Source of the DNA: Streptococcus loxodontisalivarius
GTDB taxonomy: Bacteria > Bacillota > Bacilli > Lactobacillales > Streptococcaceae
Length of the DNA stretch: 57,893 nt
Direction: 5' to 3'
Assembly: GCF_016908645.1 (NCBI RefSeq)
Contig: NZ_JAFBEH010000009.1
Coordinates: forward strand, 1 to 57,893
In this document: piece by piece, positions 9,582 through 18,344 of the stretch
Layout of the letters: every line of letters begins with the position of its first letter
How positions within the stretch are numbered: position 1 is the first letter of the stretch
Notes under the pieces: model-generated
Seen by the model: only the letters and a program-made list of their open reading frames with translations
Database searches by the model: none
Told to the model about the DNA's origin: nothing
Program-made: the position numbers and the translations under genes

Positions 9582-9797
9582 ATGAGAAAATCCTTTTATA
9601 TGTGGCTAATGGCCCAGCGTAATCCTAAATCAGATGAACCAGTAGCGATTTTGGCAGATCTTGCCTTTGATGATACGACCTTTCCTAAACACACTGATGA
9701 TTTTGAAGAAGTCAGTCGTTATCTGGAGGACCAGGCAAGCTTTTCCTTTAATCTGGGTCAATTTGATCAAATCTGGGAAGATTATCTAGCGCATTGA
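9582..9797 (+). CDS. YozE family protein (UPF0346)
   Basis: 71-aa acidic protein of the YozE_SAM-like family, common in Firmicutes, function not established. Characteristic features seen: N-terminal [21 protein letters not shown], then [20 protein letters not shown] and the C-terminal F(D/N)xIWEDYL. GAGGAAG ribosome site precedes the ATG. It follows msrA closely. Confidence 0.88.
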   Translation: MRKSFYMWLMAQRNPKSDEPVAILADLAFDDTTFPKHTDDFEEVSRYLEDQASFSFNLGQFDQIWEDYLAH

Positions 9798-9911
9798 TGA
9801 TTTGACTTGCTAGTAACGGGATGATTTATCTAACTGGCTCTAAAGATGGACTGTCTTTATTTTCTGACAATAATTCCTTTTATGACAAAATATGACAAAA
9901 TATTAGGGGCT

Positions 9912-10001
9912 TGTAACAAAAGTTGTAAAACTGTCTACAAAGATAGCAATTCTTTTAAATAGGCTAAAATGCCTTCCTTTAAGGAAATTTTATGATATGA
10001 T
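9912..10001 (+). promoter_or_regulatory. Putative promoter region of the LysM protein gene
   Basis: Two TGTAA(C/A) hexamers at 9912-9917 and 9924-9929 resemble a WalR/VicR box, but their centres are 12 bp apart rather than the usual 11, so this is weak. A TTCCTTTAAGGAA palindrome (9974-9986) and TATGAT -10 candidates (9991-10001) follow. VicR control of secreted wall-active proteins is common in streptococci. Confidence 0.3.
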
Positions 10002-10042
10002 AGTAGATCAGTAAAGTTAAGAAAAAGGAAAATAATAAATAT

Positions 10043-11395
10043 ATGATTTCTAAAAAATTAAGTAAAAAGTCACTTTTATATTCAACCGTAGCTCTTTCAA
10101 TGTTTGCAGCTGGTCAAGCACAAGCAGATGAAACAACATGGACACCACGTTCAGTTGAAGAAATTCAAGCTGGTCTTGTAACTGATGGCAACACTGTTAC
10201 CTACACTGTTCAATACGGTGATACGCTTAGCACAATTGCACAAGCTATGAATATCGACGTTAATGTTCTTGGAAATATCAATAAAATTGCTGATTTGGAT
10301 TTGATTTTCCCAGAGACAGTTTTGACAGCGACTTACAATGATCAAAATCAAGTTGCGGCAGTCGAAGTTGAAACGCCTGTTTCACCTGGTTCAGATGAAA
10401 CGATTAAAGCGACAGCTGACTTGGAAAACAATCAAGTAGTTGTTGAAGATCAAACGGTTAGCGTAGCTGATTTAACTCAGGCGATCGTTGATACAACAAC
10501 TGAACAAGCATATGCTGAAACAACAACACCAGTAGCGGATGCTATTGCCCAAGTGACAGAAAGTCAAGCAAGCTCTGAAACAAGTGCTGCCAGCGAGACT
10601 GAAGTAACTAGCCAAGCACCAGTAGCAGAGACTACACTTGCTGAAACAACAGAAGTTAGCCCAGTTGAAACATCAGAAACAACTGTTGAAGAAACAAGTG
10701 CTAGCCAAGTAAGTTCAGAGACAACTGAAACAGCAGTTGAGACAAGTTCTGAAACTTCAGTAGCAGAGACAACAGAAGCAACAACTGAGGAAACGACAGT
10801 AGCAGAGACTACTGAGACACCTGTAGAAGAAACTTCTGCTGAAACAACTGTAGCTGAATTGACTCAAGCTATCGTGAGTGAAACAACTGCTGCACAGACT
10901 TATGCAGAGACTACTGAGCCAGTTACAGAAGCTATCAATCAAGTGATTGAAGCAAGTGAGACAACAGAAGCAACTACTGAAGAAACAACAGTAGCAGAGG
11001 CTACTCAAGCTACAACAGCTGCAAGCGCAACTAACAATGTTACTATCAATACTGAAAATATGCAGGCACCAGCTGCAGCCTTTGCACAAACAGTAGCTAA
11101 TGTCTTTGGTATTTCAAATATTGGTGGTTACCGTGCAGGTGATCCACAAGACCACGGAAAAGGTTTGGCGGTTGACGTTATGGTTCCTGAAAGCTCAGCA
11201 CTTGGTGACCAAGTTGCTCAGTATGCAATCGACCACATGGCTGAAAATGGTATCTCATATATCATCTGGAAACAACGTTTCTACTCACCATATAATAGCA
11301 TTTACGGACCAGCTAACACTTGGAATCCAATGCCTGACCGTGGAAGTGTTACAGAAAACCACTACGACCACGTTCACGTATCATTTAACGGCTAA
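10043..11395 (+). CDS. Secreted LysM-domain cell-wall protein with C-terminal M15-like domain
   Basis: 450 aa. Signal peptide 1-28 (ends AAGQAQADE); LysM peptidoglycan-binding domain about 48-96 (YTVQYGDTLSTIAQAM...LDLIFPETVL); a long Thr/Glu/Ser/Ala low-complexity spacer; and a C-terminal domain of about 115 aa with DHGKGLAVDVMVP and HYDHVHVSFNG, the His/Asp pattern seen in D,D-carboxypeptidase-like (M15-type) or ARB_07466-like domains. Within the spacer about 35 residues are duplicated (VADLTQAIVDTT...PVADAIAQV and VAELTQAIVSET...PVTEAINQV). It is presumably wall-bound and may trim peptidoglycan; catalysis is not proven by the sequence. Confidence 0.85.
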   Translation: MISKKLSKKSLLYSTVALSMFAAGQAQADETTWTPRSVEEIQAGLVTDGNTVTYTVQYGDTLSTIAQAMNIDVNVLGNINKIADLDLIFPETVLTATYNDQNQVAAVEVETPVSPGSDETIKATADLENNQVVVEDQTVSVADLTQAIVDTTTEQAYAETTTPVADAIAQVTESQASSETSAASETEVTSQAPVAETTLAETTEVSPVETSETTVEETSASQVSSETTETAVETSSETSVAETTEATTEETTVAETTETPVEETSAETTVAELTQAIVSETTAAQTYAETTEPVTEAINQVIEASETTEATTEETTVAEATQATTAASATNNVTINTENMQAPAAAFAQTVANVFGISNIGGYRAGDPQDHGKGLAVDVMVPESSALGDQVAQYAIDHMAENGISYIIWKQRFYSPYNSIYGPANTWNPMPDRGSVTENHYDHVHVSFNG

Positions 11396-11415
11396 GCTTT
11401 AAGTTTAGAAAATGT

Positions 11416-11443
11416 AAAAAATCACGTAAGTGCGTGGTTTTTT
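11416..11443 (+). terminator. Terminator after the LysM gene
   Basis: AAAAATCACG pairs with CGTGGTTTTTT around TAAGTG. Confidence 0.8.
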
Positions 11444-11486
11444 GTTATAATAAGGCTATATTTGACGAAAGAAAGAGGAACTCTAT

Positions 11487-12539
11487 TTGCAAGAGTATTC
11501 GGTTGAGATTGGACTAAATCATCCTGATGATGTTTTTGCTCTTTTTGGGAGCAATGAGCGTCATCTCAAACTTATTGAAGATAATCTAGGTGTCATTATT
11601 CATGCTAGGACAGAGCGTGTGCAGATTTTAGGTGATGATGAGGCAGCTGTTGAGACTGCTCGTCTTACGATAGAAGCTTTGCTTGTCTTGGTGGGGCGTG
11701 GTATGGTAGCCAATACCTCTGATGTGGTAACGGCGCTTTCTATGGCTGAGTCTGGTAATATTGATAAGTTTATTGCTCTTTACGAAGAGGAGATTATCAA
11801 GGATAATTCTGGCAAGCCTATTCGTGTCAAGACTTTGGGGCAAAAGGTCTATGTTGACTCTGTTAAAAATCACGATGTGGTCTTCGGTGTCGGTCCTGCA
11901 GGTACTGGTAAAACCTTCCTAGCAGTGACTTTGGCAGTGACAGCACTTAAGCGTGGTCAGGTTAAACGTATCATTTTGACCCGTCCTGCGGTTGAAGCTG
12001 GTGAGAGTCTAGGTTTCCTGCCTGGTGATCTCAAGGAAAAGGTTGATCCTTACCTTCGTCCTGTCTATGACGCACTCTATCAGATTCTAGGTAAGGAGCA
12101 GACGACTCGTCTCATGGAACGTGAGATTATTGAAATTGCTCCGCTTGCCTACATGCGTGGGCGTACTCTAGATGATGCCTTTGTCATCTTGGATGAGGCT
12201 CAGAATACGACCATCATGCAGATGAAGATGTTTTTAACCCGTCTTGGTTTTAACTCTAAGATGATTGTCAATGGGGATACCAGTCAGATTGACCTGCCTC
12301 GTAAGGTCAAGTCTGGTTTGATTGATGCGGCTGAAAAATTGCAGGGCATTAAGCAGATTGACTTCGTTCATTTTTCTGCCAAGGATGTGGTTCGTCATCC
12401 TGTTGTTGCTGAAATTATCAAGGCTTACGAAGATGACCGCGCAGCTATTTTCCAAAAAGAACTAGAAGAGGTCACACCACAAAAGTCAGGTTTGACTAGC
12501 TATGAGGTTATTGGAGAGTTGCCAGAGGAAAATCAGTGA
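11487..12539 (+). CDS. phoH: PhoH family ATPase
   Basis: 350-aa cytosolic P-loop protein of the PhoH family, thought to act in RNA metabolism; in many Firmicutes it sits beside ybeY, as here. An N-terminal KH-like segment (1-75) is followed by the ATPase domain: Walker A GPAGTGKTFLA (about 136-146), VGAGESLGFLPGDLKEK-type motif (here VEAGESLGFLPGD) and Walker B FVILDEAQNT. The start is TTG at 11487, with GAGGAA at 11475-11480; no nearby ATG keeps the conserved N-terminus. TATAAT upstream near 11450 is a plausible -10. Confidence 0.93.
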   Translation: MQEYSVEIGLNHPDDVFALFGSNERHLKLIEDNLGVIIHARTERVQILGDDEAAVETARLTIEALLVLVGRGMVANTSDVVTALSMAESGNIDKFIALYEEEIIKDNSGKPIRVKTLGQKVYVDSVKNHDVVFGVGPAGTGKTFLAVTLAVTALKRGQVKRIILTRPAVEAGESLGFLPGDLKEKVDPYLRPVYDALYQILGKEQTTRLMEREIIEIAPLAYMRGRTLDDAFVILDEAQNTTIMQMKMFLTRLGFNSKMIVNGDTSQIDLPRKVKSGLIDAAEKLQGIKQIDFVHFSAKDVVRHPVVAEIIKAYEDDRAAIFQKELEEVTPQKSGLTSYEVIGELPEENQ

Positions 12540-12579
12540 AGCTGAGAGTAGAAACATTAGATTTAAGTTTTAAATCATT

Positions 12580-13317
12580 ATGAAAATATACAAAGAAAAT
12601 ATTAAACGATTCAATGATTTTTTTGGTAGTGACTATTATCATTTATTACAAGATACGGATTCCACTTATATTGAAAAATTTTTTGAATGCTTAAATATTG
12701 ATCCAGATAGTTGTGACGATGAATTATATAGACAACTAGGGGAAAAGTTGAACTTAGATTATCGTAGAAATTATCTTGTAGATAAGGTTGGAGATGAGAC
12801 GGTAAAACTTTCCGCTGATATTATTTGTGGACGAAAACAATTATCAACCCATTATAAAAATGACTATGAAAAATGGATTTTGGATTACGAGTTAATTCGT
12901 TCGAATATAGACTTGCATTTTGTATGGCCAAAACATAAGTCACCAACTATTAATACTTATCGTTATACTAAATATTTAGATCGAATTGATTGTTTGTTAT
13001 TTGATTTAAAACTCTTTTTTGAAGGAGATAACAATACTCCAATGAGTTCTGTTTACTTGAACACTAGTGATAATCGAACAACTTATGCTTGGTTAAAGCA
13101 ATTTAATGATTTTCCACAATTTATTGAGAAGTTGCAGTTAAGAGCTTGGGTAGATGATAACTATAACGTATTAGATATTAGTAGTAATCAGAAAAAAACA
13201 CTAACAACAGTGCTTTCTCGAGATATTATTGAAACTACAATTTCGGATTATATGAAGTATTTAATAGAATTAACTCGAAAGGGAAGTTTCAATCTTTCCT
13301 ATATAGACCAAGAGTAA
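12580..13317 (+). CDS. Hypothetical protein, possibly DUF6994-like
   Basis: 245-aa soluble, Asp/Tyr/Asn-rich protein without signal peptide or membrane segment. The stretch FVWPKHKSPTINTYRY ... IDCLLFDLKLFFEG ... WLKQFNDFPQFIEKL ... LRAWVDDNYNVLDI reminds me of the DUF6994 family, but only from memory. It is clearly more AT-rich than its neighbours and separates phoH from ybeY, which are usually adjacent, so recent insertion is likely. No strong ribosome site (weak TTAAGT/AAATC region) precedes the ATG. Function unknown. Confidence 0.7.
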   Translation: MKIYKENIKRFNDFFGSDYYHLLQDTDSTYIEKFFECLNIDPDSCDDELYRQLGEKLNLDYRRNYLVDKVGDETVKLSADIICGRKQLSTHYKNDYEKWILDYELIRSNIDLHFVWPKHKSPTINTYRYTKYLDRIDCLLFDLKLFFEGDNNTPMSSVYLNTSDNRTTYAWLKQFNDFPQFIEKLQLRAWVDDNYNVLDISSNQKKTLTTVLSRDIIETTISDYMKYLIELTRKGSFNLSYIDQE

Positions 13318-13328
13318 TGGAAGTAGAA

Positions 13329-13372
13329 ATGAAAGGGATTACTTGTTTCTTCAAGCTAATTCCTTTTCTTTA
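13329..13372 (+). terminator. Possible terminator after the hypothetical gene
   Basis: AAAGGGATTA-CTTG pairs with CAAG-CTAATTCCTTT, followed by TCTTT. Imperfect. A TATAAT at about 13376-13381 then offers a promoter for ybeY. Confidence 0.5.
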
Positions 13373-13445
13373 TGCTATAATAAAGTGATTAGAACTACTT
13401 AGAGTAAGAAAGGAAAGGGGACGGACTGTTCCCTTCATTAAGAAT

Positions 13446-13943
13446 ATGTACGTTGAAATGATTGATGAGACTGGTCAGGTCTCTGATGAAATGAAAAAGC
13501 AGACGCTAGACTTGTTGGAGTTTGCGGCTGAGAAGACTGGTAAGTCTGACAAGGAGATGGCAGTGACTTTCGTGACCAATGAGCGCAGCCATGAACTTAA
13601 TCTGGAATACCGTGATACAGACCGTCCGACGGATGTTATCAGTCTCGAGTACAAGCCTGAGACACCTATTGTCTTTGATGATGAGGATTTGGCTGAAAAT
13701 CCTGAACTTGCTGAGATGCTGGATGAGTTTGATAGCTATATTGGTGAGCTCTTTATTTCTATTGATAAGGCGCGTGAGCAGGCTGAGGATTACGGTCACT
13801 CATTTGAACGAGAGATGGGCTTTTTAGCTGTTCATGGTTTCCTCCACATCAACGGCTACGATCACTATACCCCTGAAGAAGAAAAGGAAATGTTTACTTT
13901 ACAGGAAGAGATTTTAAGTGCCTATGGACTCACAAGAGAATAA
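13446..13943 (+). CDS. ybeY: Endoribonuclease YbeY (rRNA maturation)
   Basis: 165 aa, metal-dependent RNase of the UPF0054 family involved in 16S rRNA 3'-end processing and 70S quality control. The zinc site [11 protein letters not shown] (H3 motif) is intact near residues 128-138, and [10 protein letters not shown] is the usual substrate-site segment. It overlaps the downstream kinase gene by 26 nt, which with era just beyond forms the common streptococcal ybeY-dgkA-era cluster. Confidence 0.95.
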   Translation: MYVEMIDETGQVSDEMKKQTLDLLEFAAEKTGKSDKEMAVTFVTNERSHELNLEYRDTDRPTDVISLEYKPETPIVFDDEDLAENPELAEMLDEFDSYIGELFISIDKAREQAEDYGHSFEREMGFLAVHGFLHINGYDHYTPEEEKEMFTLQEEILSAYGLTRE

Positions 13944-14367
13944 AGTCAAAATTTACGAAAAATCAGGAAAAATTGAGCCAAAAGATGCCAAGAAAAAGTG
14001 GAAGAATGCCAACTTCCTAAACAGCTTTGAATTTGCATGGACAGGAATCAAGACTGCCTTTATCGAGGAGAGAAATATGCGTAAACACGCCGTTTCTGCT
14101 CTCTTGGTTATTCTAGCTGGTCTTGTTTTCGGCGTGTCAGCTATGGAGTGGATGCTGCTTTTGATGTGCGCTTTCTTGGTTATCACTTTTGAGATTGTTA
14201 ATTCAGCCATTGAAAATGTGGTTGATTTGGCCAGTGATTATCATTTTTCCATGCGTGCTAAGAAGGCTAAGGATATGGCGGCAGGAGCTGTGCTTATGGT
14301 CTCTTTTCTTGCTATTATCATTGGTCTCATTATCTTCGTGCCTAAGTTATGGGCGCTGCTATTTTAA
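13918..14367 (+). CDS. dgkA: Diacylglycerol/undecaprenol kinase
   Basis: 149-aa integral membrane kinase of the DgkA family; Gram-positive members phosphorylate undecaprenol and recycle the lipid carrier. A basic N-terminal extension is followed by [25 protein letters not shown], catalytic E in [14 protein letters not shown], and three membrane helices (about 63-80, 82-102, 125-147). The start may be GTG 13918 (AGGAAG 9 nt upstream) or ATG 13924; both overlap the end of ybeY, implying translational coupling. Confidence 0.9.
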   Translation: MPMDSQENKVKIYEKSGKIEPKDAKKKWKNANFLNSFEFAWTGIKTAFIEERNMRKHAVSALLVILAGLVFGVSAMEWMLLLMCAFLVITFEIVNSAIENVVDLASDYHFSMRAKKAKDMAAGAVLMVSFLAIIIGLIIFVPKLWALLF

Positions 14368-14515
14368 AAAACTCAGGATAGCTTTGTAGAATGCTACCCG
14401 TCTTTGAGAAGAACACTTTATCTAAATGTTTTTTACCATGAAGATGGTAAATGGAATGATAGACATTTATAGGAATTAGAAATTGGAAGGAGTGGACAAG
14501 TTTGTGTTCATAACT

Positions 14516-14619
14516 GAACACGGACTAAAAGCTGTGTAAAAAAGAGAAACTGTCAAAAATCAGGATTTTTAGTCAGTTTCCTATTTTTACTTGGCTTTTA
14601 ACGTCCTTTATATCTTATG
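14516..14619 (+). promoter_or_regulatory. Leader element of era (shared with rnr)
   Basis: A 5' box (GAACACGGACTAAAAGCTGT from 14516), a variable stem (GAAACTG-N2-AAAAATC with GATTTTT-N3-CAGTTTC, 14546-14580) and a 3' box (CTATTTTTACTTGGCTTTTA then ACGTCCTTTATATCTT) running straight into the era ATG at 14617. Two related copies precede rnr. GGAC (14522-14525) can pair with GTCC (14603-14606); in the rnr copies this is GGGC with GCCC, a compensatory change. There is no Shine-Dalgarno in front of the ATG. The upstream part of this gap (14368-14515) holds nothing recognisable. Confidence 0.65.
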
Positions 14620-15513
14620 TTTAAATCAGGATTTGTTGCCATTCTTGGCCGTCCAAATGTTGGGAAATCAACCTTTTTGAACCATGTTATGGGTCAGAAA
14701 ATCGCTATCATGTCTGACAAGGCTCAGACTACTCGTAATAAGATTATGGGGATTTACACGACTGAAAATGAACAGATCGTTTTCATCGATACCCCAGGAA
14801 TTCACAAACCTAAGACTGCCTTGGGTGATTTCATGGTTGAATCTGCTTATTCAACGCTTCGTGAAGTTGAAACAGTCCTTTTCATGGTGCCAGCAGATGA
14901 GAAACGTGGTAAGGGTGATGACATGATTATAGAACGTCTCAAATCAGCTAAAATCCCTGTAATCTTGGTTATCAATAAAATTGATAAGGTTCATCCTGAC
15001 CAGCTTTTGGAACAAATTGATGATTTCCGTAGTCAGATGGATTTCAAGGAAATTATTCCAATTTCTGCCCTTCAAGGTAACAATGTAGACACGCTTATCA
15101 AGGTCTTGACAGATAATTTGGAAGAAGGTTTCCAATATTTCTCAGAAGATCAAATCACTGACCACCCAGAGCGTTTCTTGGTATCTGAGATGATTCGTGA
15201 GAAAGTGCTACACTTGACACAACAGGAAGTACCACACTCAGTTGCAGTCGTTATCGAATCTATGAAGCGTGACCCTGAGACAGATAAGGTTCATATTCGC
15301 GCCACAATCATGGTTGAACGTGATAGCCAAAAAGGGATTATCATCGGAAAACAAGGTGCCATGCTTAAGAAAATCGGGAAAATGGCCCGCCGTGATATCG
15401 AAATCATGCTTGGTGACAAAGTCTACCTAGAAACATGGGTCAAAGTCAAGAAAAACTGGCGTGACAAAAAACTTGACCTAGCCGACTTTGGATATAATGA
15501 GAAGGAGTACTGA
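14617..15513 (+). CDS. era: GTPase Era
   Basis: 298-aa essential GTPase that binds the 3' end of 16S rRNA during 30S assembly. G1 GRPNVGKS (residues 11-18), G2 region TTRNK, G3 DTPG (DTPGIHKP), G4 NKID, followed by the C-terminal KH domain ([22 protein letters not shown]). Full length and intact. No ribosome binding site is visible; the start codon abuts the leader element just described. Confidence 0.97.
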   Translation: MFKSGFVAILGRPNVGKSTFLNHVMGQKIAIMSDKAQTTRNKIMGIYTTENEQIVFIDTPGIHKPKTALGDFMVESAYSTLREVETVLFMVPADEKRGKGDDMIIERLKSAKIPVILVINKIDKVHPDQLLEQIDDFRSQMDFKEIIPISALQGNNVDTLIKVLTDNLEEGFQYFSEDQITDHPERFLVSEMIREKVLHLTQQEVPHSVAVVIESMKRDPETDKVHIRATIMVERDSQKGIIIGKQGAMLKKIGKMARRDIEIMLGDKVYLETWVKVKKNWRDKKLDLADFGYNEKEY

Positions 15514-15640
15514 TGTCCAGTGGACATCAGTAGCCTGAGCCTAGAAATTGAAAAGCGAAGGAGCCTGGGGATAGGCTCTAATATCCCGAGTACGCAGATT
15601 CGAAATTGAGGCTGTTTAGTGGACAGCTTTAAGTCTGAGA
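15512..15640. repeat. Hairpin-rich repeat-like region after era
   Basis: Contains GATGTCCA/TGGACATC (15513-15528), AGCCTGAG/CCTAG and GGAGCCTGGGGATAGGCTC hairpins, and modules (CAGTGGAC, CCGAGTA, AGTCTGAGAC) that recur in the long repeat after thrS. It may be a partial or variant copy of that family. No gene seen. Confidence 0.45.
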
Positions 15641-15670
15641 CTTGTTCACATGTTTAGAAAGAAGATAAAG

Positions 15671-16195
15671 ATGACCTATTTAGAGATGTTGATTGATAGT
15701 TTAAATCGTTCACGTGAGCGTTTCTTAAGAATGTTAGACGGTGTAACGGTTGAGCAGGCCAATGCTTTTCCAGTTGCAGAATCTAGCCCTCAGGTGAAAT
15801 CTTTGACTTGGTTAACTTGGCATACTGCCAGAGAATTGGATCTTCAAACAGCTGATTTAGCAGGTCTTGACTCCGTTTGGAAGCAGCAGAATTTTGCGAG
15901 TCGATTTGACTTCCAACTTGAAGAAAATGAAGATGGTTGGAATCATAGCCTAGAACAGGCAGAGAAGATTACTGCTAATGACTTGGATAGCCTAATTGCT
16001 TATCTCAATGCTGCAACTGATTTTGCGGTTTCTTACTTGGAAAGTTTGGATGAGAAGAGTCTAGATGATATTATCGATGATTCTTGGACTCCAGCTGTTA
16101 CACGTGGGGTACGTATGGTATCAATTATTGATGATGCTATTATGCATTCAGGTCAGGCAATTTATGCAAGACGTCTACTTGGACTGAAAGATTGA
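15671..16195 (+). CDS. DinB superfamily protein
   Basis: About 174-aa four-helix-bundle protein of the DinB/YfiT-like superfamily (putative metal-dependent enzymes, often thiol transferases; function here unknown). Conserved His are seen in LTWLTWHTARELD and IMHSGQAIYARR, the usual metal-ligand positions. I take ATG 15671; ATG 15650 in frame adds seven basic residues, and neither start has a strong ribosome site. First of a row of small accessory genes between era and mutM. Confidence 0.78.
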   Translation: MTYLEMLIDSLNRSRERFLRMLDGVTVEQANAFPVAESSPQVKSLTWLTWHTARELDLQTADLAGLDSVWKQQNFASRFDFQLEENEDGWNHSLEQAEKITANDLDSLIAYLNAATDFAVSYLESLDEKSLDDIIDDSWTPAVTRGVRMVSIIDDAIMHSGQAIYARRLLGLKD

Positions 16196-16250
16196 GATTT
16201 TGGGAAGTTTCCCAGAATCTTTTTTGATAAAAACGATAAAGGAGGATCTT

Positions 16251-16721
16251 ATGTCACGAAGTCAGGAAGTGATTTTAACCAATATGTGTTTGATTGAAGA
16301 CGGAGCAGGTCGTTTTGTCATGCAGATTCGTGATCCTGAGCGTTATGATTGGGCTGGTGCTGTTTTTCCTGGAGGTCATATTGAAGAAGGGGAGAGTCTT
16401 CATGCAGCAGTTATCAGAGAGGTCTTTGAAGAGACTGGACTTACTATTTCAAATCCTCAACTTGTTGGGATCAAGCATTTTTACACGAGGGATAAGGTTC
16501 GTTATCTGGTCTTTTTGTATCGTAGTAATCAGTTTACTGGTGAGCTGACCTCATCTGATGAAGGTGAGGTGCGTTGGGTGACAAAGGCAGAGCTGGAGTC
16601 TGGTCAGCTGAACTTGGCAGATTCGATGGAAGATATGATACCTGTCTTTTTTGATCAGTCTTTGTCTGAGCTTTACTATGAGCGTGATAGCGAAGATATT
16701 CTTCAACGGATTTTCTTTTAA
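16251..16721 (+). CDS. Nudix hydrolase (MutT/8-oxo-dGTPase-like)
   Basis: 156 aa. Nudix box GGHIEEGESLHAAVIREVFEETGL (Gx5Ex7REVxEExGx, about residues 43-66) intact. Members of this type clean nucleotide pools; the specific substrate cannot be read from the sequence. Start ATG 16251 is chosen because AAGGAGG lies directly upstream; an in-frame extension to 16200 has no site. A second Nudix gene follows after 9 nt with its own AAGGAG. Confidence 0.88.
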   Translation: MSRSQEVILTNMCLIEDGAGRFVMQIRDPERYDWAGAVFPGGHIEEGESLHAAVIREVFEETGLTISNPQLVGIKHFYTRDKVRYLVFLYRSNQFTGELTSSDEGEVRWVTKAELESGQLNLADSMEDMIPVFFDQSLSELYYERDSEDILQRIFF

Positions 16722-16730
16722 GGAGAAAAG

Positions 16731-17201
16731 ATGGACTATATTTCATACATTCGCTCAAAAGTTGGGCATGACAAGGTCATTTTGACTTTTGCTGGTGGTA
16801 TTTTGTCAGATAGTCAAGGGCGTGTCTTAATGCAGTTGCGAGGAGACAAGAAAACCTGGGCTATTCCAGGTGGAGCTATGGAACTTGGTGAGTCAAGTCA
16901 AGAAACGGCTGAGAGAGAATTTTTTGAGGAGACTGGGATTAGGGTAGAAGCGGTGCGTTTTCTCAATCTTTACAGTAATTTTGAAGAGATCTATCCTAAT
17001 GGTGACAAGGTACAGACTGTGGTTGCTCTCTATGAATTTAAGGCACTTGAAGAGCCTGCGATAGCTGATTTTAGGAATGAAGAGACGCTTAAGCTCCGCT
17101 ATTTTTCAAAAGAAGAGATTGCTAGTGAAGTTAGTATTAGTGACAAGCATCGTCTCATGCTGACGGAGTATTTTGATAATAGCTTCGCTATGGGCCGTTG
17201 A
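16731..17201 (+). CDS. Nudix hydrolase
   Basis: 156 aa, second of a tandem Nudix pair but not a close copy of the first. Nudix box GGAMELGESSQETAEREFFEETGI (about 47-70) intact; the N-terminus (MDYISYIRSKVGHDKVIL) is typical of a streptococcal Nudix group. Substrate unknown. The stop lies about 11 nt before the next ATG, in the same transcription unit. Confidence 0.88.
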   Translation: MDYISYIRSKVGHDKVILTFAGGILSDSQGRVLMQLRGDKKTWAIPGGAMELGESSQETAEREFFEETGIRVEAVRFLNLYSNFEEIYPNGDKVQTVVALYEFKALEEPAIADFRNEETLKLRYFSKEEIASEVSISDKHRLMLTEYFDNSFAMGR

Positions 17202-17212
17202 GGGAGGTAGTC

Positions 17213-17785
17213 ATGGTAACGACCTGTTATTTTGTTAGACATGCAGAACCTAATTACGACAATCATAATGATTATGAGCGTGAATTATCTGAGAAAGGTG
17301 AGCGTGATAGGCATTTAGTGACGGCATTTTTGGAGGATAAGGGTATCACTGCTATTTACTCTAGTCCCTATGTGAGGGCAAAAGAGACGGTTCGTCCCTT
17401 GGCTGATAAGTTGGGCTTGGCTGTCATAGAACGTGATGACTTTAGGGAGCGAAAAATCACCACTGATTGGATTGAGGATTTTCAGGCTTTTTCTCAGCAG
17501 CAGTGGGCAGATTTTTCCTATAAGCTAGCAGATGGAGAGAGCCTTTCTGAAGTTGCTACTCGCAATATTGCTGCTTTGGAGCAACTTTTGGAAGAGCATG
17601 AGGGTCAAAATCTTGTCGTAGGGAGTCATGGGACAGCCCTTAGCACCATTATTAACCACTATGATAAGACTTTTGCCTATGCTGATTTTGAGAGAGTTAA
17701 AGGGCTTATGCCTTGGATTGTCGTCTTCAGATTTGAGGGGAAAACCTGTTTGTCTATTGAAGAGGTCAATCTGTTTGAATTGTAG
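17213..17785 (+). CDS. Histidine phosphatase family protein
   Basis: 190-aa cytosolic phosphatase of the phosphoglycerate-mutase-like superfamily. The phosphohistidine motif is FVRHAEP (RHA variant of RHG) at the N-terminus; the second catalytic His is in VVGSHGTALS. SSPYVRAKETVRPLA is the usual substrate-pocket segment. Start ATG 17213 follows GGGAGGT. Substrate unknown. Confidence 0.88.
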   Translation: MVTTCYFVRHAEPNYDNHNDYERELSEKGERDRHLVTAFLEDKGITAIYSSPYVRAKETVRPLADKLGLAVIERDDFRERKITTDWIEDFQAFSQQQWADFSYKLADGESLSEVATRNIAALEQLLEEHEGQNLVVGSHGTALSTIINHYDKTFAYADFERVKGLMPWIVVFRFEGKTCLSIEEVNLFEL

Positions 17786-17891
17786 AAAAGGAACCAAGTC
17801 ATATTTGAATTAGCTGAAATTGAGACGGTTTTGAGAGAGAAAAAGATGGTGCCTACTTTAGGATTTGTAATTGGATAGTGAGGGAGATTAA

Positions 17892-18344
17892 ATGAATTTT
17901 ACTGATCAACAATTAAGAAGGTTAAGGATGATTTTGTTGTCACTATATGGTCTGAGTTATAGTCTAGTTTTTTATATGATTTGGCAGTGGAATTGGGGAA
18001 CTATTCTTTTCCTCAGTATCTTTTTATTTGGTTTGCCTTACTTTCTTTTGCTACTTCCATATTTTGGATTACTTATGTTTACAACCAAGCGTCTGTTTTC
18101 TATAATTTTGGCTTTTTTAACGACACTAGTACCAGCTTTTATTTTGCTGCTAATGCTAGATAATTTCCCACTACAGAGAATGGTGGATGAACGTCCCTCC
18201 TATGAAACCTTATCGCCAATTTTTTCAATTTTAGCCATAGCAAGTGTCGTTTTATTTCTGTTGATTTCGGTATTGTCTCTCATAGCAGCAATTTGCTATC
18301 GTCGTAGATGGTTACCGGTAGAGAAGGAGGAAAATCATGCCTGA
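17892..18344 (+). CDS. Hypothetical four-helix membrane protein
   Basis: 150 aa with four hydrophobic segments (about 12-32, 36-60, 67-90, 112-136), basic C-terminus. No family recognised. GAGGGAG ribosome site. It overlaps the mutM start by 8 nt. The gap before it (17786-17891) holds an open stretch encoding ELAEIETVLREKKMVPTLG without a good start, probably a gene remnant. Confidence 0.65.
   Translation: MNFTDQQLRRLRMILLSLYGLSYSLVFYMIWQWNWGTILFLSIFLFGLPYFLLLLPYFGLLMFTTKRLFSIILAFLTTLVPAFILLLMLDNFPLQRMVDERPSYETLSPIFSILAIASVVLFLLISVLSLIAAICYRRRWLPVEKEENHA

Noticed and set aside
9912-9929. VicR/WalR box before the LysM gene
   Set aside because: Hexamers are 12 bp apart instead of 11; kept only as a weak promoter note.
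10757-11089. Cys/Ser-rich minus-strand frame inside the LysM gene
   Set aside because: Composition is the complement of Thr/Glu/Ala codons; an artefact of the low-complexity spacer.
14504-14539. Upstream frame (GTG, MFITEHGLKAV) in the era leader with AAGGAG before it
   Set aside because: Part of the peptide (GLKAV) is open in copy A of the rnr leader, but neither rnr copy has a start codon or matching full frame, so RNA structure explains the conservation better.
17796-17879. Small gene before the membrane protein at 17892
   Set aside because: The open stretch has no start with a ribosome site; probably a remnant.
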